Shown: positions 27,982 to 36,249 of the stretch, piece by piece
How the letters are laid out: every line of letters begins with the position of its first letter
Position numbering within the stretch: the stretch's first letter is position 1
Assembly: GCF_002944405.1 (NCBI RefSeq)
Contig: NZ_CP024310.1
Coordinates: forward strand, 434,001-498,000
Direction of reading: 5' to 3'
From: Sinorhizobium fredii
GTDB lineage: Bacteria > Pseudomonadota > Alphaproteobacteria > Rhizobiales > Rhizobiaceae
DNA length: 64,000 bases
Program-made: the position numbers and the translations under genes
The notes under the pieces: generated by a model
What the model was told of the DNA's origin: nothing
Seen by the model: only the letters and a program-made list of their open reading frames with translations
Databases searched by the model: none

Positions 27982-29289
27982 TTAGTGGCGGCCGTACTTT
28001 TTGAAGGTCGCGTTCCAGTCCTTGGCGAGAGCGTCGAGCGCCTCCTTTGCCGTGCCCTGGCCCGCCGTCACATAAGGATAGATGCGTTGATTCATCTGGA
28101 TCAGCAGCTCGGCATATTCGGGCGTTGCCCAGAAGTCCTTCACCTTGAACATGGTCTCATAGAAGGCCTTGTTATAGGGCGTCGCGTTTTGGAACTCTTC
28201 CGACTCCAGCACCTTGGCGCTTGCCGTGTAACCGCCGAGTTCGGCCCAGCGCTTCTGCGTCTCGTCCTTGATGAACCACTCGAGGAATTTCATCGCCTCT
28301 TCCTTGTTTTCGGAATAGGAGACGATGGAAATGCCCTGGCCGCCGAGCGCGGCATACTGGTCGCCATTCGGGCCGGCCGGGTTGGCGAAGAAGCCGGTGA
28401 CCTTCGCGTTCGGGTTCGATGCTTCATTGACCAGCGCCGGGAAGAAGGCGAAGTAGTTCATGCTCATCGCTGCCAGGTTTTCGGTGATCGCCTGGTTGTT
28501 CTCGACGAAGAAGGACTTGGCCCAGCCAGGAGGGGTGAAGCCGTAAAGCTCGCGGTAGGTTTCCAGAGCCTTGACGTTCTTTTCCGAGTTGATGATCCCG
28601 TCGACCTTGTAGGTGCTGTAGTCGCCGAGTTCTCCGCCGAAAGAGAAGATGGCGTTCTCTACGCCCATTACGAGACCGTCATAGGAGTTGTCGGTGTAGA
28701 TCGCGATGCCGTAGCGCTTCTGGTCCGGACGATGGAAGAACTCGGCGATGTCGCGCAACTGCTTCCAATCCTTCGGCGGGGCGAGGTCATAGCCATACTT
28801 CGCCTTGAAGGCTTCCATCTCCTTCGGGTCTTCGAACCAGTCCTTGCGATAGGACCAACCGACCGCGTCGCCCTCAGCCGGAATCGACCAGTACTTGCTG
28901 GAGTTCGCAGGATACTCCGAGTAGTACTTCACCGTGGCAGGAGCCATCACCTCGTTCAGCTTGTGCTTATTGAAGAACTCGGTGAGGTCGACGTAGTGGC
29001 CGGCCTCCGATGCGGCGCCGATCCACTGCGAGTCGCCGACGACCATGTCATAGGCCGAGCCCTTGGCGTTGAATTCGGTGAACGCCTTCGTCTGGAAATC
29101 CGCCCAAGGGGTCGTTTCGACCGTGACCTTCACGCCCGTCTCGGCCTCGTATTCGTTGACGAGCTCCTGGAGATAATTGGCCGGATCCCATTCGGCCCAG
29201 AAAATCGTCAGTTCTTGCGATTGCGCGGATGTCCCGCTGGCAAACATTAAACTGATACCGGCCAACAAGCCGGCCACTGTCTTGCGCAT
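27982..29289 (-). CDS. Sugar ABC transporter substrate-binding protein (family 1)
   Basis: A 435-residue extracellular solute-binding protein. The signal peptide MRKTVAGLLAGISLMFASG is followed by QELTIFWAEWDPANYLQEL and the family-1 fold with EFNAKGSAYDMVVGD. It starts at 29289 after GGGGAGGAAG. It heads a six-gene operon with two permeases, a small membrane protein and two ATPases. FadR-type operators at 29438 and 29581 lie upstream, linking import to the catabolic genes at 18.5-23.5 kb. Confidence 0.92.
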   Translation of the reverse strand: MRKTVAGLLAGISLMFASGTSAQSQELTIFWAEWDPANYLQELVNEYEAETGVKVTVETTPWADFQTKAFTEFNAKGSAYDMVVGDSQWIGAASEAGHYVDLTEFFNKHKLNEVMAPATVKYYSEYPANSSKYWSIPAEGDAVGWSYRKDWFEDPKEMEAFKAKYGYDLAPPKDWKQLRDIAEFFHRPDQKRYGIAIYTDNSYDGLVMGVENAIFSFGGELGDYSTYKVDGIINSEKNVKALETYRELYGFTPPGWAKSFFVENNQAITENLAAMSMNYFAFFPALVNEASNPNAKVTGFFANPAGPNGDQYAALGGQGISIVSYSENKEEAMKFLEWFIKDETQKRWAELGGYTASAKVLESEEFQNATPYNKAFYETMFKVKDFWATPEYAELLIQMNQRIYPYVTAGQGTAKEALDALAKDWNATFKKYGRH

Positions 29290-29437
29290 GATACTTCCTC
29301 CCCTTTTGTACACGCCGCCGCCTTCCCGCGGCGGTCCGTCTGTCAAATCCTCCTGATTGGCGCTTCTGCGGGCGGGGTCCTCCTCGACCCAACGTGCGTC
29401 GTGCCAGATTTCACGCCTAACGGGCCGCAGCACCATC

Positions 29438-29448
29438 TGGTATTACCA
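29438..29448. promoter_or_regulatory. FadR-type operator TGGTATTACCA
   Basis: A perfect TGGT-N3-ACCA palindrome 149 bases upstream of the ABC operon start. Its flanks (TC before, AA after) match those of the 19405 site, which supports one regulator acting on both. Confidence 0.65.
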
Positions 29449-29580
29449 AAGCTAGCGAGCGTCAAGGTCCCTGTCTCGTTGTCTAGATCTCAATTCGATG
29501 GTGCGCAGCCTGCCATGCCTGCCAGCAGTTCAATTTACCCATCTTCTCCATCAGCAGCCATACATGTGTATAAGCTAAAT

Positions 29581-29591
29581 TGGTTAAACCA
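29581..29591. promoter_or_regulatory. FadR-type operator TGGTTAAACCA
   Basis: A third perfect TGGT-N3-ACCA palindrome, 143 bases from the 29438 site in the same promoter region. Paired, widely spaced sites would allow looping repression. It lies 23 bases past the end of the TetR gene, so it is not inside coding sequence. Confidence 0.58.
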
Positions 29592-29613
29592 GTTGCTGGG
29601 AGAGTGCGCGGTG

Positions 29614-30255
29614 TCATGCCGCGGTTTGCGCCTCCTGAATCGCCGCCTCGACCAAGGCCGCCGCCGCCCATTCGGCAACGGCTTGCGCGCGTTCGGCTGA
29701 GAGCCCCCAGATGTCCTTCAGCACGACCAGCACCTCGACACCGAACACCAGCGAGAGCGCCTGAGCGAGGTGCTCGCGGGCTTCGGAGGACACCTTGCCC
29801 TCGAGAGGGGCGGTGACCTGTCGCAGGAGTTCGACGCGGTGGCCGCGCGTCAGCTGCGGTTCGTTACCAAGCGTGCCGGCCTGGCGCTGCGCCCATTGGT
29901 CAAGCGTAAGCTTCAGTGCCGCCTTGAAGGTTGCCTCGAACTCGTCGATGCGCGGCATGGCGGTCGCGAGAAGATCGGCAATGCGAGTGCGCGCATCGGG
30001 CGCTTCGGAGCGCCAGTCGAGGATCGGGCCGAGCGCCTCGTCCACCACCGCATGAACCAGCGCCGCCTGGCTCGGAAAATAACGATACGCGGTGGCGCGC
30101 GAAACTTCGGCGGCTTCCGCGACCTCGCTCACCGAGGGCGTGATGCCGGACTGCATCAGCCGCGTCGCGGTCTCCAGCATGAGTTTGCGTGTGCGGGCCC
30201 GGGGACCGCGCTCGCTGCGCAAGGGGGATTCACTCTGTTGACGTGAGATATCCAT
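29614..30255 (-). CDS. TetR/AcrR family transcriptional regulator
   Basis: A 213-residue regulator with an N-terminal HTH (SVSEVAEAAEVSRATAYRYFPSQ) and a helical ligand domain. The start at MDISRQQSES is preferred to a longer frame that would run through its own operator. A 22-bp palindrome begins five bases upstream of this start. It is divergent from the Tm-1-like operon, which it probably represses along with itself. Confidence 0.87.
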   Translation of the reverse strand: MDISRQQSESPLRSERGPRARTRKLMLETATRLMQSGITPSVSEVAEAAEVSRATAYRYFPSQAALVHAVVDEALGPILDWRSEAPDARTRIADLLATAMPRIDEFEATFKAALKLTLDQWAQRQAGTLGNEPQLTRGHRVELLRQVTAPLEGKVSSEAREHLAQALSLVFGVEVLVVLKDIWGLSAERAQAVAEWAAAALVEAAIQEAQTAA

Positions 30256-30259
30256 GTCT

Positions 30260-30281
30260 TTATGATACGCGCATCTCATAA
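30260..30281. promoter_or_regulatory. Palindromic TetR-type operator
   Basis: TTATGA and TCATAA form the arms of a 22-bp imperfect palindrome with a GC centre (9 of 11 pairs match), between the tetR start and the divergent operon. Placement and size suit a TetR dimer site. Confidence 0.55.
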
Positions 30282-30356
30282 ATTTGCAAGAGCCGGCGAA
30301 CCGGCCGGCATGAGGCGGCAAGTGCTAGGGAGGGCCAGGGCCGCCGGGGAGGAGAG

Positions 30357-31553
30357 ATGAAGCAAATCTACGTCGTCGGCACGGCCGATACGAAGGGGGA
30401 GGAGCTCGGTTATCTTGCTTCCTGCATCGAGGCGGCGGGCGGGCGGCCTGTTCTGGTCGATGTCGGCACGCGTCGTCCCACGATTGCGGTCGATATCTCC
30501 GCCGAAACCGTGGCGTCCGTGCATCCGGACGGTCCCGCCGCGGTGCTTTCGGGCGACGACCGCGGGACCGCGGTCGCCGCGATGAGCGAGGCGTTCGCGC
30601 GTTTTCTTCCCACGCGGGGCGACGTCGCCGGCGTGGTGGGGATCGGTGGCGGCGGCGGGACGTCGATCATTGCTGCCGGCATGCGCAGGTTGCCGCTCGG
30701 GCTGCCGAAGGTCATGGTTTCGACGCTCGCTTCCGGCAACGTGGCACCTTATGTCGACGTCTCTGACATCATCATGATGCCGTCGATTACCGATATGGCT
30801 GGGCTCAACCGTGTGAGCCGCACGATCCTGCACAACGCGGCCGAAGCGATTACCGCCATGGCTAACCGGCCAGCGAAGGAAACGGCCTCGAAGCCAGCTC
30901 TCGGCCTTACCATGTTCGGTGTGACGACGCCCTGTGTGACTGCCATGGTCGAACGACTGAAGGCCGACCATGACTGTGTTGTCTTTCACGCCACTGGCAC
31001 CGGCGGACGCGCGATGGAGAAGCTTGCAGACAGCGGTCTTCTTTCGGGTGTGCTCGACATCACCACCACGGAGGTCTGCGATCTTCTCTTCGGTGGCGTG
31101 CTGCCGGCGACGGAGGATCGTTTCGGCGCAATTGCGCGCACCGAATTGCCCTATGTCGGTTCGGTCGGAGCATTGGATATGGTGAATTTCTGGGCACCCG
31201 ACACGGTGCCGAAGCGTTATGCCGGCCGGATCTTCTACCGCCACAACCCCAACGTCACGCTCATGCGCACAACGGCGGAGGAGTGCGCCGCGATCGGAAG
31301 GTGGATTGGCGCAAAGCTGAACCTCTGCAAGGGCCCACTCCGGTTCCTGATCCCGGAGAGAGGGGTGTCGGCGCTCGATATTGAGGGCGGCGCCTTCTTC
31401 GATCCTGCGGCGGATGCGGCGCTTTTCGAGGCACTGGAAACCACCGTCGAAACAACCGACGCGCGCCGCATCGAATGGCTTCCGCTCCACATCAACGATC
31501 CGCAGTTCGCCGAGGCCGCAGTCGCCGCCTACCGAGACATCGCCAACCCCTGA
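30357..31553 (+). CDS. Tm-1-like ATP-binding domain protein (UPF0261)
   Basis: A 398-residue protein matching the N-terminal half of the tomato Tm-1 resistance protein family. Landmarks are [17 protein letters not shown], a glycine-rich [29 protein letters not shown] and [13 protein letters not shown]. It begins after GGGGAGGAGAG and is the first gene of the TetR-controlled operon. The next gene encodes the other half of the Tm-1 architecture. The bacterial biochemical role is unsettled; an ATP-dependent enzyme acting on a small acid is my guess. Confidence 0.87.
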   Translation: MKQIYVVGTADTKGEELGYLASCIEAAGGRPVLVDVGTRRPTIAVDISAETVASVHPDGPAAVLSGDDRGTAVAAMSEAFARFLPTRGDVAGVVGIGGGGGTSIIAAGMRRLPLGLPKVMVSTLASGNVAPYVDVSDIIMMPSITDMAGLNRVSRTILHNAAEAITAMANRPAKETASKPALGLTMFGVTTPCVTAMVERLKADHDCVVFHATGTGGRAMEKLADSGLLSGVLDITTTEVCDLLFGGVLPATEDRFGAIARTELPYVGSVGALDMVNFWAPDTVPKRYAGRIFYRHNPNVTLMRTTAEECAAIGRWIGAKLNLCKGPLRFLIPERGVSALDIEGGAFFDPAADAALFEALETTVETTDARRIEWLPLHINDPQFAEAAVAAYRDIANP

Positions 31554-31564
31554 AAGAGACGCCG

Positions 31565-32407
31565 ATGCCAGTAATCCCCCGCAAGACCATTCTTGAAAAG
31601 TTCCACGGCATGATCGCCGCCGGCAAGCCGATCATCGGCGGCGGGGCCGGCACAGGGATTTCGGCAAAGGCCGAGGAGGCGGGCGGCATCGACCTCATCA
31701 TCATCTATAACTCCGGCCGTTACCGCATGGCGGGCCGCGGTTCGGCGGCCGGTCTGCTCGCCTATGGAAACGCCAATGAGATCGTCAAGGATATGGCCCT
31801 GGAGGTGCTGCCGGTCGTGAAGGCGACACCGGTACTCGCCGGCGTAAATGGCACCGACCCATTCGTGTTCATGCCGCAGTTTCTCGCGAACCTAAAAGCT
31901 ATGGGCTTTTCCGGCGTACAGAATTTCCCGACCATTGGCCTCTTCGACGGGCGGATCCGGCAGAGCTTCGAGGAGACCGGCATGGGCTACGGTCTCGAGG
32001 TGGACATGATCGCCGAAGCCCACCGGCTCGACCTGCTGACGACGCCCTATGTCTTCAACGAGGAAGAAGCGATTGCGATGACCAAGGCCGGTGCAGACAT
32101 CATCGTCGCTCATATGGGCGTTACTACGGGAGGCGCGATCGGCGCCACGTCCGCGGTGTCGCTCGACGACTGCGTGAGCGAAATCGACGCGATAGCGGCG
32201 GCCGCACGTTCGGTACGGAAGGACGTCATCGTGCTTTGCCACGGGGGACCGATTTCGATGCCGGAGGATGCACGCTACATCCTGGATCGTTGCCCAGCCT
32301 GCAATGGCTTTTATGGCGCAAGTTCCATGGAACGCCTGCCGGCCGAGGTGGCGATCCGCAAGCAGACGGAAGACTTCAAGGCGCTTGCCATCAGTACGGT
32401 GGTCTGA
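31565..32407 (+). CDS. Phosphoenolpyruvate hydrolase-like TIM-barrel protein
   Basis: A 280-residue TIM-barrel protein of the PEP hydrolase-like / isocitrate lyase-like group that forms the C-terminal domain of plant Tm-1 proteins. Landmarks are [35 protein letters not shown] and [14 protein letters not shown]. The start at [13 protein letters not shown] follows eleven bases after the Tm-1-like gene. The two products probably form a complex equivalent to the fused plant protein. Confidence 0.85.
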   Translation: MPVIPRKTILEKFHGMIAAGKPIIGGGAGTGISAKAEEAGGIDLIIIYNSGRYRMAGRGSAAGLLAYGNANEIVKDMALEVLPVVKATPVLAGVNGTDPFVFMPQFLANLKAMGFSGVQNFPTIGLFDGRIRQSFEETGMGYGLEVDMIAEAHRLDLLTTPYVFNEEEAIAMTKAGADIIVAHMGVTTGGAIGATSAVSLDDCVSEIDAIAAAARSVRKDVIVLCHGGPISMPEDARYILDRCPACNGFYGASSMERLPAEVAIRKQTEDFKALAISTVV

Positions 32408-32437
32408 AGCGAGCAAGATGCGGGAGGAGGCCGCGGC

Positions 32438-32851
32438 ATGGCGAAGGACAAATATTTTCTCTATCCGAAGGATGTCGACAGCTTCGGCTTCGACTGGGGC
32501 CGCCTCGCACTGACGGTCGCGCCGGAGGTGAACGGGGCCGAGCGCTTCTCGGGTGGTGTGGTGGACTTGCCGAGCGGTGAGGGGCATGCGCGTCACAATC
32601 ATCCCGGCTCTGAGGAGATCATCTTCGTCATCTCGGGCGAGGGCGAACAAATGGTGGAGGACGAGAACGGCAATCCGGTGACGCAGAAGGTCGGGCCGGG
32701 TTGCACGGTCTATGTACCGGAAAGCCGGTTCCACTCGACGAAGAACACGGGACCCGGGCCGATGCAACTGTTTGTCGTCTATTCGCCGGCCGGCCCCGAG
32801 CGTGCGCTTCGCGGCCTGCCGGATTTCCGATTAATCCCGGCTGGTGCCTGA
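32438..32851 (+). CDS. Cupin domain-containing protein
   Basis: A 137-residue single-domain cupin. Motif 1 is seen as EGHARHNHPGSEEIIFVISG (metal-binding His-His-Glu) and motif 2 as PGCTVYVPESRFHSTKN. It is probably a small metal-dependent enzyme, for example an isomerase or lyase, in the TetR-controlled operon. Substrate is unknown. Confidence 0.88.
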   Translation: MAKDKYFLYPKDVDSFGFDWGRLALTVAPEVNGAERFSGGVVDLPSGEGHARHNHPGSEEIIFVISGEGEQMVEDENGNPVTQKVGPGCTVYVPESRFHSTKNTGPGPMQLFVVYSPAGPERALRGLPDFRLIPAGA

Positions 32852-32882
32852 GGCGCGCGGCAACGGCTTTTAGGAGAAAACC

Positions 32883-34070
32883 GTGAACATCAGTCCAAGC
32901 GAAGCGCGGGCGGTGGAACCGCCTTTCGATGCGGCTAAACTCGACAGGCTTATGGAGGAGGCGGGCATCGACGTGCTGCTCGCCACCTCCAAGCACAATA
33001 CGCAGTACCTGCTCGGTGGCTACAAGTTCATCTTCTTCGCCGCAATGGATGCGATCGGCCACAGCCGTTATCTGCCGATCGTCGTTTATGAGAAGGGCTC
33101 ACCCGACCACTCAGCCTATGTTGGCAACCGCATGGAAGGGGGAGAACACCAGAACAAGCCCTTCTGGACACCCAACGTGCTTACGGCGACCTGGGGCACG
33201 CTCGATGCGGCAGAACTTGCCGTCGAGCACCTGGAGAAGATCGGCAAGGCGGGTGCTCGCATCGGCATCGAGCCGCCGTTCCTGCCTTCCGATGCGCGGG
33301 ACCTGTTGGCTTCTCGCCTAGAAGAAGCGCGCTTCGTGGATGCGACGTATACGCTGGAGCGACTACGCGCAATCAAGGCACCGCAGGAGCTTCAAAAACT
33401 CAAGCTTGCCTCCGAACTGATAACCGATTCCATGCTCGCTACCATCGCGGCGGCACGGGAGGGATCCACGAAGGGCGAGATCATCGAACGCCTCAGGCGG
33501 GAGGAGACCAATCGCGGGCTCCACTTCGAATATTGCCTGCTGACCCTCGGCGCCAGTCACAACCGCGCCGCCTCGCCGCAGGCGTGGGCGAAGGGCGAGG
33601 TGCTTTCAATCGATTCCGGTGGCAACTATCACGGCTATATCGGTGACCTTTGCCGCATGGGCGTTCTCGGCGAGCCCGATTCAGAGCTTGAGGACCTGCT
33701 GGCTGAAGTGGAGGCGATCCAGCAGGCGGCCTTCGCCAGGATCAGGGCCGGCGCTTTCGGCCGCGAGATGATCGCTGCGGCCGAAGCGGTTTTGAAAAGC
33801 TTGCCTTCGGCCTCTTTTACCGACTTCTTCTGCCACGGCATGGGTCTCATCAGCCACGAAGCACCCTTCCTGATGACCAACCACCCGGTCGCCTATGAAG
33901 GCGTGGACGCGGATCGGCCTCTGGAGGCAGGCATGGTCATTTCCGTCGAGACGACGATGCTTCACCCGAAGCGCGGTTTCATCAAGCTCGAGGATACGCT
34001 CGCCGTCACGAGTGACGGATACGAGATGTTCGGCAACAGAGGGCGCGGCTGGAATCACGGGGCGGCATAG
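32883..34070 (+). CDS. M24 family metallopeptidase (Xaa-Pro peptidase-like)
   Basis: A 395-residue pita-bread-fold protein starting at a GTG after TAGGAGAAAA. The metal ligands fit SIDSGGNYHGYIGDL (two Asp), CHGMGLISHEAP (His), VISVETTML and FIKLEDTLAV (two Glu). Members include Xaa-Pro aminopeptidases and creatinase-like amidinohydrolases. In this operon it may hydrolyse a C-N bond of a small amide rather than act on peptides. Confidence 0.85.
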   Translation: MNISPSEARAVEPPFDAAKLDRLMEEAGIDVLLATSKHNTQYLLGGYKFIFFAAMDAIGHSRYLPIVVYEKGSPDHSAYVGNRMEGGEHQNKPFWTPNVLTATWGTLDAAELAVEHLEKIGKAGARIGIEPPFLPSDARDLLASRLEEARFVDATYTLERLRAIKAPQELQKLKLASELITDSMLATIAAAREGSTKGEIIERLRREETNRGLHFEYCLLTLGASHNRAASPQAWAKGEVLSIDSGGNYHGYIGDLCRMGVLGEPDSELEDLLAEVEAIQQAAFARIRAGAFGREMIAAAEAVLKSLPSASFTDFFCHGMGLISHEAPFLMTNHPVAYEGVDADRPLEAGMVISVETTMLHPKRGFIKLEDTLAVTSDGYEMFGNRGRGWNHGAA

Positions 34071-34099
34071 CGGGCGGGCAACCTCCCGCGGCAAGACGA

Positions 34100-34125
34100 A
34101 GCCCGGCACTATCGTGTGCCGGGCT
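34100..34125 (+). terminator. Hairpin between convergent genes
   Basis: AGCCCGGCAC pairs with GTGCCGGGCT (10 bp, 6-base loop) between the M24 stop at 34070 and the convergent DJ-1 gene stop at 34133. The following U-run is weak (TCTTATTTATT). Probably a bidirectional terminator. Confidence 0.55.
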
Positions 34126-34132
34126 CGCAGTC

Positions 34133-34729
34133 TTATTTATTGTGGTAGATTTCGGTGCCGAGAACCTTAAGGCACTCCCGCATGAAAGCAGCAAGGGCCG
34201 TCCAGCCCTTTGCCGATACCATCGTGCCGTCGACATAGGCTTCGGTGGGGGAGAGGTCGATATAGGTGCCGCCGGCCAGCGTAACTTCCGGCTCGCAGGC
34301 GCCGAGAGCGCCGACCTTCCTGCCGCGCACGACACCGTCGACGGCAATCAGAATTTGCACGCCGTGGCAGATCGTAAAGATCGGCTTCTGCTTTTCGTGG
34401 AAGTGCCGCACGATCGCCTGCACGCGTTTGTCTGTGCGGATGTATTCCGGACCACGGCCGCCGGCGCAGTAAACGGCGTGATACTCGTCGAGTTGAGTTT
34501 CTGCTTCCGCGAATGTTTTGTTAATGACGACATTATGGCCGAGTTTCTCGGTGTAGGTCTGGTCGCCTTCGAAGTCGTGCAGGGACGTGCGCAGGATGTC
34601 GCCGGCCTTCTTGTCCGGGCAGACGATATGGACGGTATGACCGACGGCCTCCATGGCCTGCTGGAAGACGAAGATTTCGTATTCTTCGGTGAAATCACCG
34701 GTAAGCATGAGAATTTTCTTGCCTGGCAT
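34133..34729 (-). CDS. DJ-1/PfpI family protein
   Basis: A 198-residue class I glutamine amidotransferase-like protein. The nucleophile elbow TICHGVQ contains the conserved Cys-His pair. ILMLTGDFTEEYEIFVFQQA gives the first strand with its acidic residue, and VYCAGGRGPEYIRTD the substrate loop. Family members are deglycases, glyoxalase III or isonitrile hydratases. GAGGAGGAGAAAAC precedes the start. Confidence 0.88.
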   Translation of the reverse strand: MPGKKILMLTGDFTEEYEIFVFQQAMEAVGHTVHIVCPDKKAGDILRTSLHDFEGDQTYTEKLGHNVVINKTFAEAETQLDEYHAVYCAGGRGPEYIRTDKRVQAIVRHFHEKQKPIFTICHGVQILIAVDGVVRGRKVGALGACEPEVTLAGGTYIDLSPTEAYVDGTMVSAKGWTALAAFMRECLKVLGTEIYHNK

Positions 34730-34998
34730 GTTTTCTCCTCCTCTACCGCGGACGAACTTCTCATTCGACTGGATGGGTTGGTCTCTTGTTTCAGAGCGGC
34801 GTTAACCGCTTCTCTCCAGCTATCGGGGACCCCTCCCTCCGGGCTTCTTTGCCCTCTGCGTATATCATGGAGACATCAGAAGAGTCCTATGCGTTTCCGA
34901 TCTAGAGGGCTGGATTGGATTCGGCGCTGTCGAGCTGAACATGACTTGAGTGCGCGTGCGTGAGACGTCCGTACCTTTCGGCGCTCAAGACTGCAAGA

Positions 34999-35965
34999 AT
35001 GACTGCACAAATCGATATGTTTTCCGACGATGTTGTCGCTCGACCCGAGAAGGCTGCGCGGGCGCTGCATCATAAGCGATCCACACCGCCGGCAGCGGTT
35101 GAAGAGGCAATGGCAGCCCATTTGGTCTCTACAGGGCGGTATCGCATTCTGAGGAACTCGAACCCCGCCCGGTCATCACAAGCGTTCGGCCTGAATTTCC
35201 GCTGAAGGGCGTCATCCTCGACACCGAAACAACCCGGCTCAACCATCGCAAGGATGAGATCATCGAAATAGGGGCAATTGCCTTCACGTTTGACGAGCGT
35301 GGCAACATCGGCGACGTCACTGGCCTCTATGGTGGTTTGCGGCAGCCGAGCATTTCCATTCCTGGCGAAATCACCAGGCTGACAGGCATCACCGATGAGA
35401 TGGTGGCCGGACAGCTCATCGACATGAGGGCATTGGGAACGCTAATCGACCCCGCCGACCTGGTCATCGCTCATAACGCGGGTTTGACCGCCCGTTTTGC
35501 GATGCTTTTTCGTCGACTTTTTCAGGCAAGGCATAGGCCTGTTCCAACTCCGAGATCGACTGGTCCTCACGTGGATTCGAGGGAGCGAAACTCGGCTAAC
35601 TGCTTGGCCAGGCTCGCTTCTTTCATGATGGCCATGGAGCGGTCGACGACTGCTTTGCTCCGCTGGAAGCACTCGCTCGGGAAACAGCTTCCCACTCCAC
35701 GACAGCATTTGCGGAGCTCTACAGCACAAGTCAGCGCTCACGGGTGCGCATTTTTGCCGAGAACAGCCCCTTCGACATGAAGGATCACCTCAAGGCCCGC
35801 GGTTACCGGTGGTCGGACGGGAGCGACGGGCGCCCGAAATCCTGGTGGATCGAGGTCAATGAACCGGAACTGGAAGGCGAACTGCGGTATCTCAGGTCCG
35901 AAATCTATCGATACCCTGAGGCAGACCCACCAACCAAGTACCTCACTGCTTTCGATCGGTTAGGG
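34999..35965 (+). pseudogene. DnaQ-like 3'-5' exonuclease, frameshifted and with two stops
   Basis: Three frames in succession rebuild one exonuclease. The first (from 34999) has MTAQIDMFSDDVV and HLVSTGRYRIL. The second (about 35154) has LKGVILDTETT (ExoI) and DLVIAHNAG. The third (from 35483) has FDRPFCDAF (ExoII), HDGHGAVDDC (ExoIII) and the tail VRIFAENSPFDMKDHLKARG. Each junction looks like a single-base loss, near 35152 and 35482. Two in-frame stops, TAG at 35534 and TAA at 35597, lie in the third part. The active-site motifs are still legible, so inactivation is recent. Confidence 0.82.
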
Positions 35966-36073
35966 CCTGATGGCTGTAACGCATGTGTCCCAAAGACTGT
36001 TGCGGCTGATGCATACCTCCAGTGCAGCATAAACTCTGGCGGACGGCGCTTGTCGCAGTATGATCATTTTCAC

Positions 36074-36231
36074 CGAAGCGATGCTCCTCCTCCCGCAACG
36101 CTTCGAATTTCAGACGGCCCACTCCTCCTCCCAGTAGGACGTCTGTTGGAACAGCGGCACTCCTCCTCCCAAGTCGCTGTTCGGTTCTTTTAGGAAAGCC
36201 TGCCGCACCTCCTCCCGCGGCAGGCTTTTTT
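36074..36231 (+). ncRNA. Anti-Shine-Dalgarno small RNA with four CCTCCTCCC hairpins (cuckoo/alpha-r14-like)
   Basis: Four consecutive perfect stems each expose the same loop motif. Stem 1 is 36074-36080/36099-36105, stem 2 36111-36116/36140-36145, stem 3 36149-36156/36175-36182, stem 4 36195-36205/36218-36228. CTCCTCCTCCC is in loops 1-3 (36084, 36122, 36160) and CCTCCTCCC in loop 4 (36208). Stem 4 is followed by six T and is the terminator. CCUCCUCCC loops are the hallmark of rhizobial alpha-r14/NfeR1 and cuckoo RNAs, which pair with ribosome-binding sites of ABC transporter and other mRNAs. The 5' end is uncertain (a few bases before 36074) and no clear promoter was found. Confidence 0.78.
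36195..36231 (+). terminator. Rho-independent terminator of the small RNA
   Basis: An 11-bp GC-rich stem AAAGCCTGCCG/CGGCAGGCTTT with a 12-base loop and a T6 run. The loop itself carries the anti-SD motif. Confidence 0.85.
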
Positions 36232-36249
36232 ATTTCGGGGCGATGCCCG

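Noticed and set aside
27706..29250. 514-residue plus-strand open frame
   Set aside because: Antisense shadow of the sugar-binding protein gene and the permease start.
30276..31490. 404-residue minus-strand open frame
   Set aside because: Mirror of the Tm-1-like gene; no ribosome site or motifs.
34735..34745. CTCCTCCTC near 34735 as another anti-SD motif
   Set aside because: It is simply the complement of the ribosome-binding site of the minus-strand DJ-1 gene; no hairpin context.
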